NCBI GenBank assembly: GCA_020012075.1
Contig: DWUP01000194.1
Location: forward strand, 1 to 36,878
DNA: 36,878 bases
Source of the DNA: Candidatus Avibacteroides avistercoris
Lineage (GTDB): Bacteria; Bacteroidota; Bacteroidia; Bacteroidales; Bacteroidaceae
Direction: 5' to 3'
Below the pieces are notes generated by a model, which was given only the letters and a program-made list of their open reading frames with translations, was not told the origin of the DNA and did not search any database. Made by a program: the position numbers and the translations under genes. This document shows, one piece after another, positions 10,880 to 21,724 of this stretch (positions within the stretch are counted from its first letter, which is position 1; each line of letters begins with the position of its first letter).

Positions 10880-11599
10880 TTAACGATTGTTTTTCTTCCT
10901 CTTGAAATTTCTACTAGGATTTCCGTCACGCATTCCATCTCTATTCTGAGTGAAATTGGGGGCAAGATCACGCTTACCATAGACTTCACCCTTACAAATC
11001 CAGACTTTGATACCCAACAAACCTACTTTTGTCAAAGCCTCAGCTTGGCAGTAATCAATGTCTGCACGGAATGTATGAAGCGGAGTCCTACCCTCCTTAT
11101 ACATTTCGGAACGAGCCATTTCAGCACCATTCAGACGGCCAGCAATCAGGACTTTTATACCTTCTGCACCCATTCTCATCGTATTCGTAATTGCCATTCT
11201 TATTGCGCGACGATAAGAAATTCGTCCCTCAATCTGACGAGCTATATTATTTGCTACTATGACAGCATCAAGCTCTGGTTTCTTAACCTCAAAGATATTA
11301 ATCTGAACTTCCTTGTCAGTGATTTTTTTCAGTTCTTCTTTCAAGGCATCTACGACCTGACCACCTTTACCTATTATAGCCCCAGGACGCGCTGTGCACA
11401 CTGTGATAGTGACAAGCTTTATCGTCCTTTCGATAACAATACGAGAGACACTTGCCTTAGACAGACGGGCATTCAAATACTTACGGATTTTAGTATCCTC
11501 GAGTAAAAGATCACCAAAACTCTTACCGCCACACCAATTCGAATCCCAGCCTCTTACGATACCAAGACGATTACTTATTGGATTAACTTTTTGTCCCAT
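10880..11599 (-). CDS. rpsC: 30S ribosomal protein S3
   Basis: [26 protein letters not shown] motif GAIIGKGGQ. Confidence 0.98.
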   Translation of the reverse strand: MGQKVNPISNRLGIVRGWDSNWCGGKSFGDLLLEDTKIRKYLNARLSKASVSRIVIERTIKLVTITVCTARPGAIIGKGGQVVDALKEELKKITDKEVQINIFEVKKPELDAVIVANNIARQIEGRISYRRAIRMAITNTMRMGAEGIKVLIAGRLNGAEMARSEMYKEGRTPLHTFRADIDYCQAEALTKVGLLGIKVWICKGEVYGKRDLAPNFTQNRDGMRDGNPSRNFKRKKNNR

Positions 11600-11610
11600 A
11601 AAACTTCAAT

Positions 11611-12015
11611 TTAATCTTTGTTAGTTGTTTTGGTGTCAACGAATAGAGTTATGTGATTAGAACGCTTGCGGATTCTATAACCACGGCCTTGCGGTGCCGG
11701 ACGCATTCTCTTGAGTGTCGGGCCACAATCTACAAAGACCTTTGAGATATAGAGTTCACCAGCCTCAGCTTTACGTTCATTTTTTTGCTCCCAGTTAGCG
11801 ACTGCCGAGCGCAAAACTTTCTCGACAGCAACTGAAGCACGCTTATTTGAGAATTTCAACACGCCCATAGCACGATTAACCTCCATACCACGAACCATAT
11901 CGACTACAAGTCGCATCTTTCGCGGAGAGCTAGGCTCATTGCAAAGGCGAGCAAAATACAAAGACTTTTTTGCCTCTTTTCTAGCATTAGCAGTATTACG
12001 CTTTCTTGCTCCCAT
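11611..12015 (-). CDS. rplV: 50S ribosomal protein L22
   Basis: [32 protein letters not shown]...[29 protein letters not shown]. Confidence 0.97.
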   Translation of the reverse strand: MGARKRNTANARKEAKKSLYFARLCNEPSSPRKMRLVVDMVRGMEVNRAMGVLKFSNKRASVAVEKVLRSAVANWEQKNERKAEAGELYISKVFVDCGPTLKRMRPAPQGRGYRIRKRSNHITLFVDTKTTNKD

Positions 12016-12053
12016 TATACTATTAATTTATTTTCATTTTTTGGCTGCCCTGT

Positions 12054-12323
12054 TTATTTCTTTCTATTTCCGGAATGACCGCGGAAAGTCCTTGTCAAGG
12101 CGAATTCGCCAAGTTTGTGACCTACCATGTTTTCCGTAATGTAAACAGGGATAAATTTATTCCCATTGTGAACAGCAATCGTGTGTCCTACGAAGTCAGG
12201 TGAAATCATTGAAGCTCGCGCCCAAGTCTTCACGACAGACTTAGAACCAGACTCATTCATTGCAAGAATTTTCTTCTCCAACTTAACGTTGATATATGGT
12301 CCTTTTTTTAATGATCGGCTCAT
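12054..12323 (-). CDS. rpsS: 30S ribosomal protein S19
   Basis: [19 protein letters not shown]...[30 protein letters not shown]. Confidence 0.98.
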   Translation of the reverse strand: MSRSLKKGPYINVKLEKKILAMNESGSKSVVKTWARASMISPDFVGHTIAVHNGNKFIPVYITENMVGHKLGEFALTRTFRGHSGNRKK

Positions 12324-12348
12324 AAATTACTCACTCTTTCTTTTCAGA

Positions 12349-13173
12349 TTACTTCTTTCTTCTCTCAATTATATACTTAGATGAGTGCTTCTTCGGCGAT
12401 CTTGTCTTAAGGCCCTTAGAATAAAGTCCCTTTCTAGATCTCGGGTGACCACCAGAAGCACGTCCTTCACCACCACCCATCGGGTGATCAACAGGATTCA
12501 TTACGACACCACGGTTATGAGGACGACGTCCCAGCCACCTTGAGCGACCGGCCTTACCGGATTTTTCAAGAGCGTGATCCGAATTTCCAACACTTCCCAC
12601 AGTAGCCTTACAAGTAGAAAGGATTTTTCTAATTTCACCCGAAGGCAACTTCACAACGCAATAATCACCTTCACGAGAAGTTAATTGAGCAAAATTTCCT
12701 GCCGAACGAACCAATGCAGCGCCTTGTCCCGGGCGCAATTCAATGTTATGGATTACTGTACCAACCGGAATATCTGCCAACGGAAGCGCATTACCTACCT
12801 CAGGAGCGGCATTTGAGCCAGACATAACTTTTGCACCAACTTGCAACCCATTAGGCGCAATAATATATCTTTTTTCTCCATCAGCATAATACAAAAGTGC
12901 AATACGAGCCGAACGATTCGGATCGTATTCAATGGTCTTTACGACTGCTGGCACCCCATCCTTATTCCTTTTAAAGTCAATAAGTCTGAATTTTCTCTTG
13001 TGACCGCCGCCCCTATAGCGGACAGTCATTTTGCCCGTAGCATTACGGCCACCCGTAGACTTTTTGCCTACAACAAGAGATTTCTCTGGTACTGATGCAG
13101 TAATCTCCTCAAACGTACCAATAATCTTGTGTCTTTGCCCCGGCGTAGTGGGCTTAAATTTACGTACTGCCAT
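12349..13173 (-). CDS. rplB: 50S ribosomal protein L2
   Basis: [17 protein letters not shown]...[29 protein letters not shown]. Confidence 0.98.
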   Translation of the reverse strand: MAVRKFKPTTPGQRHKIIGTFEEITASVPEKSLVVGKKSTGGRNATGKMTVRYRGGGHKRKFRLIDFKRNKDGVPAVVKTIEYDPNRSARIALLYYADGEKRYIIAPNGLQVGAKVMSGSNAAPEVGNALPLADIPVGTVIHNIELRPGQGAALVRSAGNFAQLTSREGDYCVVKLPSGEIRKILSTCKATVGSVGNSDHALEKSGKAGRSRWLGRRPHNRGVVMNPVDHPMGGGEGRASGGHPRSRKGLYSKGLKTRSPKKHSSKYIIERRKK

Positions 13174-13182
13174 TTTATTTTA

Positions 13183-13476
13183 TCAGATATTGCTATAAAA
13201 ATCAATTGTATCGCCTTCTTTCAGAGTCACAATAGCTTTCTTGAAAGCATTTGTGCGACCCTTAATTACTCCGGCACGTGTATAACGAGTCTTCCTTTTA
13301 CCGGAATATCTCGCCGTATTTACTTTAACAACTGTAACATTATAAAGTTTCTCAACTTCCTGCTTAATCACATATTTGTTTGCATCAGGGAGGACGACAA
13401 ACCCGTAACGGTTATTAAAACGCTCTGTGACACGTGTCATCTTTTCAGTGACCAGTGGTTTTATAATCACACTCAT
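13183..13476 (-). CDS. rplW: 50S ribosomal protein L23
   Basis: MSVIIKPLVTEKMTRVTERFNNRYGFVVLPDANK; ORF extends to 13494, conventional start is the internal ATG. Confidence 0.95.
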   Translation of the reverse strand: MSVIIKPLVTEKMTRVTERFNNRYGFVVLPDANKYVIKQEVEKLYNVTVVKVNTARYSGKRKTRYTRAGVIKGRTNAFKKAIVTLKEGDTIDFYSNI

Positions 13477-13490
13477 AAACTTCTCCTCAA

Positions 13491-14117
13491 TCACTTTAAG
13501 TTGTTATCAAACATAGCCAATGCACTCTCTGTAAAAAGAAGCACATTAGCATTTAACACATTGTAAGTGTTCACACCGGTCACAGTCTGAACATTCACCT
13601 TGCCCAAATTTCTAGCCGACAAATATACGTTTTTGTCAGATTCTTTCATAACAAGAAGCAACTTTTTATCTGATAATTTAAGATTATTTACCAGATCAAT
13701 GATTTGCTTTGTCTTCGGACTGTCAAAAGAGAAGTCTTCGAGTACCATTACAGCATTCCCTGCTGCCTTATATGACAACGCCGAACAACGTGCCAAAGCC
13801 TTGACTTTCTTATTTAGTTTGAAGCTGTAATCACGCGGTTTAGGGCCGAATACGCGCGCACCACCTACCAAGAGGGGAGAATTTATATCACCGCGACGTG
13901 CACCACCCCCACCTTTCTGACGTCCAAGCTTACGTGTAGAGCCAGAGATCTCACTTCTTTCCTTTGACTTATGAGTACCCTGACGGCGATTAGCCATATA
14001 TTGTTTCACCGCGAGGTAAATTACATGGTCATTAGGCTCTATACCAAAGACAGCGTCGCTCAAAGTGACCTTTCTGCCCGTATCCTCACCTTTGATGTTA
14101 TATACGCTAACTTCCAT
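13491..14117 (-). CDS. rplD: 50S ribosomal protein L4
   Basis: [19 protein letters not shown]...[53 protein letters not shown]. Confidence 0.98.
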   Translation of the reverse strand: MEVSVYNIKGEDTGRKVTLSDAVFGIEPNDHVIYLAVKQYMANRRQGTHKSKERSEISGSTRKLGRQKGGGGARRGDINSPLLVGGARVFGPKPRDYSFKLNKKVKALARCSALSYKAAGNAVMVLEDFSFDSPKTKQIIDLVNNLKLSDKKLLLVMKESDKNVYLSARNLGKVNVQTVTGVNTYNVLNANVLLFTESALAMFDNNLK

Positions 14118-14731
14118 TATTTCTCTATTATTACGATTGAACCATTGAAGCCCGGAACTGACCCCTTAATCAACAAGAGATTGTGCTCGGGAATAACTTT
14201 TAAAACTTTAAGGTTATGAGTAGTCACACGATCGCATCCCATCTGTCCTGCCATACGCATACCCTTGAATACTTTTGCAGGATATGAACATGCACCGATA
14301 GATCCCGGCTTCCTTGCTCTGTTGTGCTGACCATGGGTAGTCTGACCTACTCCGCCGAAACCATGACGTTTAACTACGCCCTGATAACCCTTACCCTTAG
14401 ACGTTCCGATAACATCAACATAAGATGAGTCTGCAAAAATGTCCACAGAGACTACATCTCCCAAATTCAGTTCGTCTTCAAATGAGAACTCAGCCAAGTG
14501 TCTCTTCGGTGTTGTCCCAGCCTTCTTGAAGTGGCCCAGCATAGGCTTTGTGACATTCTTTTCTTTCATGTCTTCAAAACCCAATTGGACTGCCTTATAG
14601 CCATCCTTCTCAACTGTTTTGATCTGAGTAACAACACAAGGACCTGCTTCGATAACAGTGCATGGCACATTCTTGCCATCAGCACTGAAAACGGATGTCA
14701 TTCCGATTTTTCTTCCTAATAATCCTGGCAT
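14117..14731 (-). CDS. rplC: 50S ribosomal protein L3
   Basis: [39 protein letters not shown]...[19 protein letters not shown]. Confidence 0.98.
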   Translation of the reverse strand: MPGLLGRKIGMTSVFSADGKNVPCTVIEAGPCVVTQIKTVEKDGYKAVQLGFEDMKEKNVTKPMLGHFKKAGTTPKRHLAEFSFEDELNLGDVVSVDIFADSSYVDVIGTSKGKGYQGVVKRHGFGGVGQTTHGQHNRARKPGSIGACSYPAKVFKGMRMAGQMGCDRVTTHNLKVLKVIPEHNLLLIKGSVPGFNGSIVIIEK

Positions 14732-14751
14732 TTCTTCTATTACTATTGTTG

Positions 14752-15057
14752 TTAGACTTTGATTTCAACTGCTACCCCACTCGGCAACTCAAGCTTCATA
14801 AGAGCATCTACTGTCTTCGAAGTAGAGCTGTATATGTCTATGAGACGCTTGTAAGTAGAGAGTTCGAATTGCTCACGTGATTTTTTGTTCACGAATGTCG
14901 AACGATTGACAGTGAATATGCGCTTGTGTGTGGGCAATGGAATAGGACCACTTACAATCGCACCTGTTGCACGCACTGTCTTAACGATTTTCTCCGACGA
15001 CTTGTCAACCAGATTGTGGTCGTAGGATTTCAATTTGATTCTGATTTTTTGACTCAT
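14752..15057 (-). CDS. rpsJ: 30S ribosomal protein S10
   Basis: [43 protein letters not shown]. Confidence 0.98.
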   Translation of the reverse strand: MSQKIRIKLKSYDHNLVDKSSEKIVKTVRATGAIVSGPIPLPTHKRIFTVNRSTFVNKKSREQFELSTYKRLIDIYSSTSKTVDALMKLELPSGVAVEIKV

Positions 15058-15139
15058 AATTTATTTTTTATTATTTCAAACAATGAGTACGCCATAAGAG
15101 TCATACACTATGGTCGCACCCATTGTCCTCTTTAAACAT

Positions 15140-17257
15140 TTATAGCAAATCTACTCTGCCTTTTACTTCTTCAAGCACAGACTTCGCAATCGACTGCGAT
15201 ACCGGTGCGTGGTGTGAATATGACATTGATGATGTCGCACGGCCTGATGTAATGGTTCTCAATGCTGTAACATAACCGAACATCTCTGCGAGTGGCACCA
15301 TAGCCTTCACAATCCTTGCACCCGAGCGGCTTGTTTCCATGCCTTCGACCTGTCCCCTACGTTTGTTAAGGTCACCGATGACATCACCCATATTTTCCTC
15401 GGGTGTGACAACTTCAAGTTTCATTATCGGTTCAAGCAAGATCGGACCGGCCTTGGCACAAGCATTTTTATACGCCTGTATTGCACAAATCTCGAATGAC
15501 AACTGGTCTGAATCCACCGGGTGGAAAGATCCATCTACCAAGACAACCTTGAGTGAATCCATCGGGAAACCGGCCAACACGCCATTCTTCATTGCTGTAG
15601 TAAAGCCCTTTTGTACTGAAGGAATAAATTCCTTAGGCACATTACCGCCCTTGACCTCATCGACAAACTGCAATCCGTTCTGCTTGAAGTCTTCATCGAC
15701 CGGACCTACTTTGACTATAATGTCTGCGAACTTACCGCGACCACCTGACTGCTTCTTATAAACTTCACGGAGCTCGACAGTCTTGGTAATAGCTTCCTTA
15801 TAGTTTACTTGAGGACGGCCTTGATTACATTCGACCTTGAATTCGCGTTTCAGACGATCCAAGATGATATCAAGGTGCAACTCTCCCATACCGGATATAA
15901 TGGTCTGGCCTGATTGCTCGTCAGTCCTTACTGTGAAAGTCGGGTCCTCTTCTGCCAATTTAGCAAGGCCGTTAGAAAGTTTATCAAGATCTTTCTGTGT
16001 CTTGGGCTCAACGGCGATACCAATCACCGGTTCGGGGAATTCCATTGACTCGAGTACAATCGGTGCCTCCTCGTCGCAGAGGGTATCACCGGTACGGATA
16101 TCCTTGAAACCGACACCTGCGCCTATATCACCGGCTGAGATGACTTCTACCGGGTTCTGCTTATTTGAGTGCATCTGGAAGAGGCGTGACACACGCTCTT
16201 TCTTTCCCGAGCGTGTATTATAGATATACGAGCCGGCCTCTACCTTGCCAGAATAAACACGGATGAATGTCAGCCTGCCCACATACGGGTCAGTAGCAAT
16301 CTTAAACGCCAACGCCGAAGTCTTTTCATCCTCGCTGGGCTTACGATCTTCTTCCTCGCCTGTCTTGGGATTCTTACCTACGATATTGGGAGTATCAAGT
16401 GGTGAAGGCAGGAAAGCACAGACATAGTCAAGCAGAGTCTGGACGCCCTTGTTCTTGAACGAAGAGCCACAGAGCATCGGGACAATCTCCATCTTCAAAG
16501 TGCCTGCACGGAGTGCCCTGAGGACTTCTTCTTCAGTGATTGTCGAAGGATCGTCAAAATACTTCTCCATCAATGATTCATCGAATTCCGCAACCTTCTC
16601 GAGCATTTTGTCTCTCCACTCATTGGCTTCATCGACGAGGTTGTCGGGTATTTCCTGGACATCATAGTCCGCACCCATTGTCTCATCATGCCAAAGGATA
16701 GCTTTCATCTTGACAAGATCGACGACACCTTTGAAGTTTTCCTCTGCACCAACAGGGATTACAACCGGACAAGGATTAGCACCGAGCACATCCTTCATCT
16801 GGCGCACTACCTCAAAGAAGTCTGCACCGGAACGGTCCATCTTATTGACGTAGCCGATACGCGGCACATTGTACTTGTCAGCCTGACGCCACACGGTCTC
16901 TGACTGTGGCTCGACGCCACCGACTGCACAATATGTAGCGACAGCACCGTCAAGGACACGCAACGAGCGTTCTACCTCGGCAGTGAAATCCACGTGTCCC
17001 GGAGTGTCAATCAGATTAATTTTATACTTGTTGCCCGCATAATTCCAATAAGTAGTCGTAGCAGCCGAAGTGATGGTTATACCACGCTCCTGCTCCTGAG
17101 CCATCCAGTCCATCGTAGCTGCACCGTCATGGACCTCGCCAATCTTGTGCGTCAAACCGGTATAAAAGAGGATACGCTCAGAAGTCGTCGTTTTACCGGC
17201 ATCGATGTGCGCCATGATACCGATGTTACGGGTCAAATGCAAATCTTGTTTAGCCAT
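15140..17257 (-). CDS. fusA: Translation elongation factor G
   Basis: 705 aa; GTPase motifs [35 protein letters not shown]. Confidence 0.99.
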   Translation of the reverse strand: MAKQDLHLTRNIGIMAHIDAGKTTTSERILFYTGLTHKIGEVHDGAATMDWMAQEQERGITITSAATTTYWNYAGNKYKINLIDTPGHVDFTAEVERSLRVLDGAVATYCAVGGVEPQSETVWRQADKYNVPRIGYVNKMDRSGADFFEVVRQMKDVLGANPCPVVIPVGAEENFKGVVDLVKMKAILWHDETMGADYDVQEIPDNLVDEANEWRDKMLEKVAEFDESLMEKYFDDPSTITEEEVLRALRAGTLKMEIVPMLCGSSFKNKGVQTLLDYVCAFLPSPLDTPNIVGKNPKTGEEEDRKPSEDEKTSALAFKIATDPYVGRLTFIRVYSGKVEAGSYIYNTRSGKKERVSRLFQMHSNKQNPVEVISAGDIGAGVGFKDIRTGDTLCDEEAPIVLESMEFPEPVIGIAVEPKTQKDLDKLSNGLAKLAEEDPTFTVRTDEQSGQTIISGMGELHLDIILDRLKREFKVECNQGRPQVNYKEAITKTVELREVYKKQSGGRGKFADIIVKVGPVDEDFKQNGLQFVDEVKGGNVPKEFIPSVQKGFTTAMKNGVLAGFPMDSLKVVLVDGSFHPVDSDQLSFEICAIQAYKNACAKAGPILLEPIMKLEVVTPEENMGDVIGDLNKRRGQVEGMETSRSGARIVKAMVPLAEMFGYVTALRTITSGRATSSMSYSHHAPVSQSIAKSVLEEVKGRVDLL

Positions 17258-17286
17258 ATACTTACCTAACCTATTGATTAACCTGA

Positions 17287-17763
17287 TTAAAATCTGAAGT
17301 GTGCGAATGCGCGGTTAGCCTCGGCCATGCGATGCATATCTTCCTTACGCTTGAATGCACCACCCTGCTCATTGTAAGCGTCCACTATCTCAGCGGCCAG
17401 CTTGTCTGCCATAGATTTGCCACCACGCTTACGGGCAAATTGTATCATGTTTTTCATCGAGATAGACTCTTTCCTGTCCGGACGGATTTCAGTCGGCACC
17501 TGGAATGTCGCGCCACCGATACGACGGGATTTGACCTCTACTTGCGGCGTGATGTTTTCCAATGCCTTCTTCCATATCTCCAGAGGAGTCTTCTCCTCTG
17601 CCGAGAGTCTGCCTTTCACAATCTCAAGCGCGTCATAAAAGATGGCGTAAGACTTGTTCTTCTTGCCATCATACATCAAATGGTTGACAAACTTCGACAC
17701 CCTTTGATCATTGAAAACCGGATCCGGGAGGACCACACGTTTTTTTGGTTTTGCTTTTCTCAT
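17287..17763 (-). CDS. rpsG: 30S ribosomal protein S7
   Basis: [35 protein letters not shown]...; ORF is open to 17838 but homology starts at MRKAKPKK. Confidence 0.96.
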   Translation of the reverse strand: MRKAKPKKRVVLPDPVFNDQRVSKFVNHLMYDGKKNKSYAIFYDALEIVKGRLSAEEKTPLEIWKKALENITPQVEVKSRRIGGATFQVPTEIRPDRKESISMKNMIQFARKRGGKSMADKLAAEIVDAYNEQGGAFKRKEDMHRMAEANRAFAHFRF

Positions 17764-17778
17764 TTGTGTTCTACAAAT
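17761..17778 (-). promoter_or_regulatory. Hairpin overlapping the rpsG start codon
   Basis: ATTTGT (17762-17767) / ACAAAT (17773-17778), 5-nt loop; A and U of the AUG lie in the 3' arm on the transcript. Confidence 0.5.
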
Positions 17779-17921
17779 AATGTTTTTTGTTTGAGGCTGC
17801 ACAATGTCTTCAATGTACCCACCGGCGCATTTACTCAACCCTAACGGCTAATCCTTACAAACCAAAAACTGTTGTTTATTCAATCTATTTTCTAATTCTC
17901 ACTTGATGCTTCTCAGCTTCA

Positions 17922-18329
17922 TTATTTCTTCTTACCGCCGGCTGCCGGAGCTTGTCCCGGTTTCGGGCGTTTCACACCATACTTCGAGCGTCTTTGAGTG
18001 CGGTTTGCCACACCTGCAGTATCCAAAGTACCGCGCACGATGTGATAGCGCACACCCGGCAGGTCCTTCACACGTCCGCCACGCACCAGCACGATTGAGT
18101 GCTCCTGCAGATTGTGGCCTTCGCCCGGGATGTAAGAGTTCACCTCTTTCTTGTTTGTCAAACGCACACGGGCGACTTTACGCATAGCCGAGTTAGGCTT
18201 TTTGGGAGTTGTCGTGTAAACCCTGACACAGACTCCACGTCTCTGAGGACATGAGTCCAATGCCGGAGATTTACTCTTCTCCGCCAATACGTTGCGCCCC
18301 TTTCTTACTAGTTGTTGAATTGTAGGCAT
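17922..18329 (-). CDS. rpsL: 30S ribosomal protein S12
   Basis: [59 protein letters not shown]. Confidence 0.98.
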   Translation of the reverse strand: MPTIQQLVRKGRNVLAEKSKSPALDSCPQRRGVCVRVYTTTPKKPNSAMRKVARVRLTNKKEVNSYIPGEGHNLQEHSIVLVRGGRVKDLPGVRYHIVRGTLDTAGVANRTQRRSKYGVKRPKPGQAPAAGGKKK

Positions 18330-18396
18330 TTTCTTTTGTTTTAATTGTTATGTTGTTGTTTAATTATTTTATTCCAATTGTATATATTTCGGGCTG

Positions 18397-18426
18397 CAAA
18401 GATATGCAATATATTTTATATCTCAA
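18397..18426 (-). promoter_or_regulatory. Bacteroidota-type promoter for the rpsL-led operon
   Basis: Minus strand: TTG (18424-18426) then TATCTTTG (18397-18404), matching the TTTG/TAnnTTTG pattern, followed by CAGCCCG. Confidence 0.65.
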
Positions 18427-18479
18427 TGACTTTCAGTTTTTTTTTGACCCACAGACGAATAGGTGTCAATGAAATGTTT

Positions 18480-18600
18480 CCGGATGATGAAACACAAGCT
18501 CATGCGAAGATGCCCGAATGGTCTGACGTTCGCCGACGGTGCGGGTAGCCGGGCACAAGTCGCCGACGAATCCCGGATGACAAACAGCTTGTGTCAGGAC
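18480..18600. repeat. Unexplained element with internal direct and inverted repeats
   Basis: Direct CCGGATGA at 18480 and 18573; direct TCGCCGACG at 18530 and 18560; inverted ACACAAGCT (18492-18500)/AGCTTGTGT (18586-18594). Confidence 0.5.
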
Positions 18601-18654
18601 ATGCCATGCATCCCGGCAGATGCCTCTCTGCGGTCTAAAGCATGGAAAAGACAA

Positions 18655-18697
18655 AAAGAACAGTCCGGGCCGCGGTCAAGACTTTGCCGCGCGACCC
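18655..18697 (-). terminator. Intrinsic terminator downstream of the Cys-rich protein gene
   Basis: Minus strand GGGTCGCG (18690-18697) pairs with CGCGGCCC (18667-18674), then GGACTGTTCTTTTTGTC. Confidence 0.55.
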
Positions 18698-18722
18698 AGA
18701 CCACGAAGTATTGCCGGCGCCA

Positions 18723-19403
18723 TCAACGGACGCAACAGTCCTCGGGACAATACTGTTCGTAGCACTGTCCGGCACAGACGCCTCTGTCACGATGACAACA
18801 GTCTTCGTAGCGACGCTCATAGACGCCGTGGCAACCGCTGCGTCCATGGCATCCGCGTCCATAACCGCGATAGCCGTGCCGATAGTGATGCCGTGGCGGG
18901 GCCGGTCGCGACATACAGACGCTGTCGCAGACAGCCATGCAAGTGTCGCAACGCGCCGGGGCACAGTCTGGAGCCATCGGGCACGCCTGACACGGCGGGC
19001 AATGCCATGGCACATCATCGCCCGGCTCGGTTATCGTGACACAGTTGGGCATACGGTCATAGCGGTTAATGTAATCCACGAGACGCGCGCCGCGCGGTAT
19101 CCTGAACGACTTGCGCGATTGCTCCACGAGCTTCATGCCGGCATCATAGACATTTTCCTCGCACTCATACACCCAGTGTGCACCATCAGTGACGCGCGAG
19201 AGGACGACCACCTCGACCGTCACCGTATTTTCTCTGTCAGACCAATACTTACGGCACGTAGACTTCCCGTCGGGTTTCATGCCATAATATTCCAGCCGGT
19301 AACATTGCACGGGGTGACTGCGCCGGACGCCGTCGCCGGCCGCCCACGACAGGGTAAAAACCGCGACAACTATGAAAGCGAGTGCCAATAGAGACTTCTT
19401 CAT
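18723..19403 (-). CDS. Secreted cysteine-rich protein of unknown function (Cys/His/Arg/Tyr-rich C-terminus)
   Basis: MKKSLLALAFIVVAVFTLSWAAGD signal peptide; CPPCQACPMAPDCAPARCDTCMAVCDSVCMS and HHYRHGYRGYGRGCHGRSGCHGVYERRYEDCCHRDRGVCAGQCYEQYCPEDCCVR. ORF extends to 19544 but the promoter at 19473-19502 supports the 19403 start. Confidence 0.75.
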   Translation of the reverse strand: MKKSLLALAFIVVAVFTLSWAAGDGVRRSHPVQCYRLEYYGMKPDGKSTCRKYWSDRENTVTVEVVVLSRVTDGAHWVYECEENVYDAGMKLVEQSRKSFRIPRGARLVDYINRYDRMPNCVTITEPGDDVPWHCPPCQACPMAPDCAPARCDTCMAVCDSVCMSRPAPPRHHYRHGYRGYGRGCHGRSGCHGVYERRYEDCCHRDRGVCAGQCYEQYCPEDCCVR

Positions 19404-19472
19404 TATGTTTCCTCCTGATTGCTTGATTATGAGATTTGCAAAAAGCGTATAAGACTGCGCCATCGTCTGCGG

Positions 19473-19502
19473 CAAATATAAGCATTTCGCCAATACCGCC
19501 AA
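19473..19502 (-). promoter_or_regulatory. Bacteroidota-type promoter for the Cys-rich protein gene
   Basis: Minus strand TTG (19500-19502), 19-nt spacer, TATATTTG (19473-19480). Confidence 0.55.
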
Positions 19503-19774
19503 TCCATGCCCTCTGCCGGGCACGACATTATTACATAAAAACACATCCGATTTACACGTCTGCGCCGCGGGTCATACGCCCCGGTGACAGCATTGCATGC
19601 CACAGGATTTACATACGACCCTGCGGGCCTTGGCATCCTACCCTGCAGTGCATAGGGTCAGATGTTTTTCAGGCCGGCGCGGCACACCGACACACAATCC
19701 TCAGGAGGCAGACATGATGTGCCGCCGCACGTCTTATATAATATATATTATGGTATAGGGACGAATAGAGGATG

Positions 19775-21580
19775 TCAATCCTCGTACATCCGGTCTATCA
19801 CTCCGGCATAATGCTCGGCCACCACCTGCCGGCGCACCTTGAGCGTATTGGTCAATTCGCCTTTTGCCATCGTGAACGGTTCCGGCAGCAGCGTGATGCG
19901 CTTGATCTGTTCATAATGTGCAAAGTTGCGCTGCAAGCGCTCGATGCGCGACATTATCATGGCAATGATTGCAGGGTCATCGACCAATGCCCGCTTGTCA
20001 CTGCAGTCTATGCCCCTGCCGCGCGCATAAGCCTCGACGGCGCCAAAATCGGGCACGATGAGCGCCGAGACATATTTGCGCCTGTCGGCAATCACACAAA
20101 TCTGGTCTATGAAACGGTCCACGACGACAGCCGATTCGATGGCCTGCGGGGCAATATACTTGCCGTTGGACGTCTTGTACAAATCTTTCAGGCGGTCGGT
20201 CAGATAGAGCACATTGCCATCGAGCCTCCCCGCATCACCGGTGCGAAACCATCCATCACATGTGAAAGCGCTGTCATTTGCCTCAGGCTTGTTATAATAG
20301 CCGGGGGTGATTGTCGCACCTTTGAGCAATATCTCACCGTCGTCGGCCACGCGCACCATGACATTGGGCATCACTTCGCCCACAGACCCGATCACATAAT
20401 GCTCGAAATCTGTGAATGAGACCGTCGCCGTGGACTCCGTCAGGCCATAGCCGACGATAAGCCTGATGCCTACGGCACGGCAAAACTCGAACACCTTGTC
20501 GGGCACCGCCGCCCCGGCCGTCGGGAAGAAATTGCCGCGCTCGATGCCTATGACACGCTTGAGCCGGGAATAAATCGTCTTGTCATAAAACCAATGTGCC
20601 AGCGAAAGCCACATCGGAGGCCTGAGACCCCGGCTGCGATAATCGATGTTATAAGCCTTGCCCACCGCAATGGCATTGTACATAAGCATCTTGGCCGGGC
20701 CGCGCGACTGCGATATCTTGTTCTTGACCGCCGCATAGACTTTCTCCCAGAAACGTGGCACGGCACACATCACCGTAGGCCTGATGTCGGATATCGACGA
20801 CATTATATCTGCGGGATGCGTATTGATGCACACCAGCGTGCCCTTGTGGAAACAGAAGTAGGTCCACGCCCGTTCGAAGATATGCGTCAGAGGCAGGAAA
20901 TCCATCGCCACGTCACGGTCTGACAATTCGGTAAGGCGCTCATCGTGATTGACAAAAGCCTGTGTATAATTGGCCTGAATGAGCATCACGCCCTTGGGCT
21001 CGCCGGTCGTCCCGGACGTATATAGTATATCCACCAGATCCGTCTCCACGACCTTAGCCCTTCGCCCCTCGACCAGTGCGGCACACGGCATGCCTTCGCC
21101 CAGCGATTTGAACCTGTCCATCGTCATCACGCAATCTGCGTCACAAGTGACATGGCGGTCAAAGACTATTATACCTTTCAAGGTCGGACACGAAGAGACG
21201 ACCTGCATGGCGGTGTCGAGCTGATACTGTTCGCCGACGAACAGATAGCGTATCCCGGCATCATTCACTATATATTCGACTTGCGCCGACGAAGAAGTGG
21301 CATACAGCGGCACAGCCACTGCCCTGTTGGAGTATATGGCAAAATTCACACAGAGCACTTCGGGCATATTCTGCGAGAATACCCCCACTCTCTCCCCCTC
21401 TTCGATGCCGAGAACAGCCATGGCATTGGCACATACATCGACCAGTGACGCGAATTCATCCCAACTTATTGACTTCCACTCCGCAGTGCCGGACTCCCGA
21501 TGGCGCATTGCCGGCCTCGGGCCATAAAAGGACGCGCGTGCATGGATCAGATTCGACAAAGTGACATATTCCATGACCAA
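19775..21580 (-). CDS. Long-chain fatty acid-CoA ligase (AMP-dependent synthetase)
   Basis: DILYTSGTTGEPKGVMLIQANY, VGYGLTESTATVSF, GWFRTGDAGRLDGNVLYLTDRLKDLYKTSNGKYIAPQAIES. Start could be 21574. Confidence 0.93.
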   Translation of the reverse strand: MVMEYVTLSNLIHARASFYGPRPAMRHRESGTAEWKSISWDEFASLVDVCANAMAVLGIEEGERVGVFSQNMPEVLCVNFAIYSNRAVAVPLYATSSSAQVEYIVNDAGIRYLFVGEQYQLDTAMQVVSSCPTLKGIIVFDRHVTCDADCVMTMDRFKSLGEGMPCAALVEGRRAKVVETDLVDILYTSGTTGEPKGVMLIQANYTQAFVNHDERLTELSDRDVAMDFLPLTHIFERAWTYFCFHKGTLVCINTHPADIMSSISDIRPTVMCAVPRFWEKVYAAVKNKISQSRGPAKMLMYNAIAVGKAYNIDYRSRGLRPPMWLSLAHWFYDKTIYSRLKRVIGIERGNFFPTAGAAVPDKVFEFCRAVGIRLIVGYGLTESTATVSFTDFEHYVIGSVGEVMPNVMVRVADDGEILLKGATITPGYYNKPEANDSAFTCDGWFRTGDAGRLDGNVLYLTDRLKDLYKTSNGKYIAPQAIESAVVVDRFIDQICVIADRRKYVSALIVPDFGAVEAYARGRGIDCSDKRALVDDPAIIAMIMSRIERLQRNFAHYEQIKRITLLPEPFTMAKGELTNTLKVRRQVVAEHYAGVIDRMYED

Positions 21581-21724
21581 GTACTTTACATAGCAAAGAT
21601 ATTAATTCTTCTTAAATCCTTAAAAAAGGATACGTCAAACTTACTCTACACCGCCATAAAAAGCCGATGGCAAAGATGACAGACGTCAGACATGAAACCG
21701 GGCGAGAAAGAAAATCTGACGTTA

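Noticed and set aside
15058-15139. Absence of tuf between fusA and rpsJ
   Set aside because: As far as I recall, tuf lies elsewhere in Bacteroidota; not evidence for a rearrangement.
18642-19391. 249-aa plus-strand ORF opposite the Cys-rich gene
   Set aside because: Antisense to a gene with signal peptide, promoter and terminator; composition (Ala/Thr/Arg-rich) looks like a GC-driven shadow frame.
19617-19725. Inverted repeats GACCCT/AGGGTC and GCGGCACA/TGTGCCGC between fadD-like gene and Cys-rich gene
   Set aside because: Probably part of the transcription end of the acyl-CoA ligase gene, but long loops and no T tract; too weak to call.
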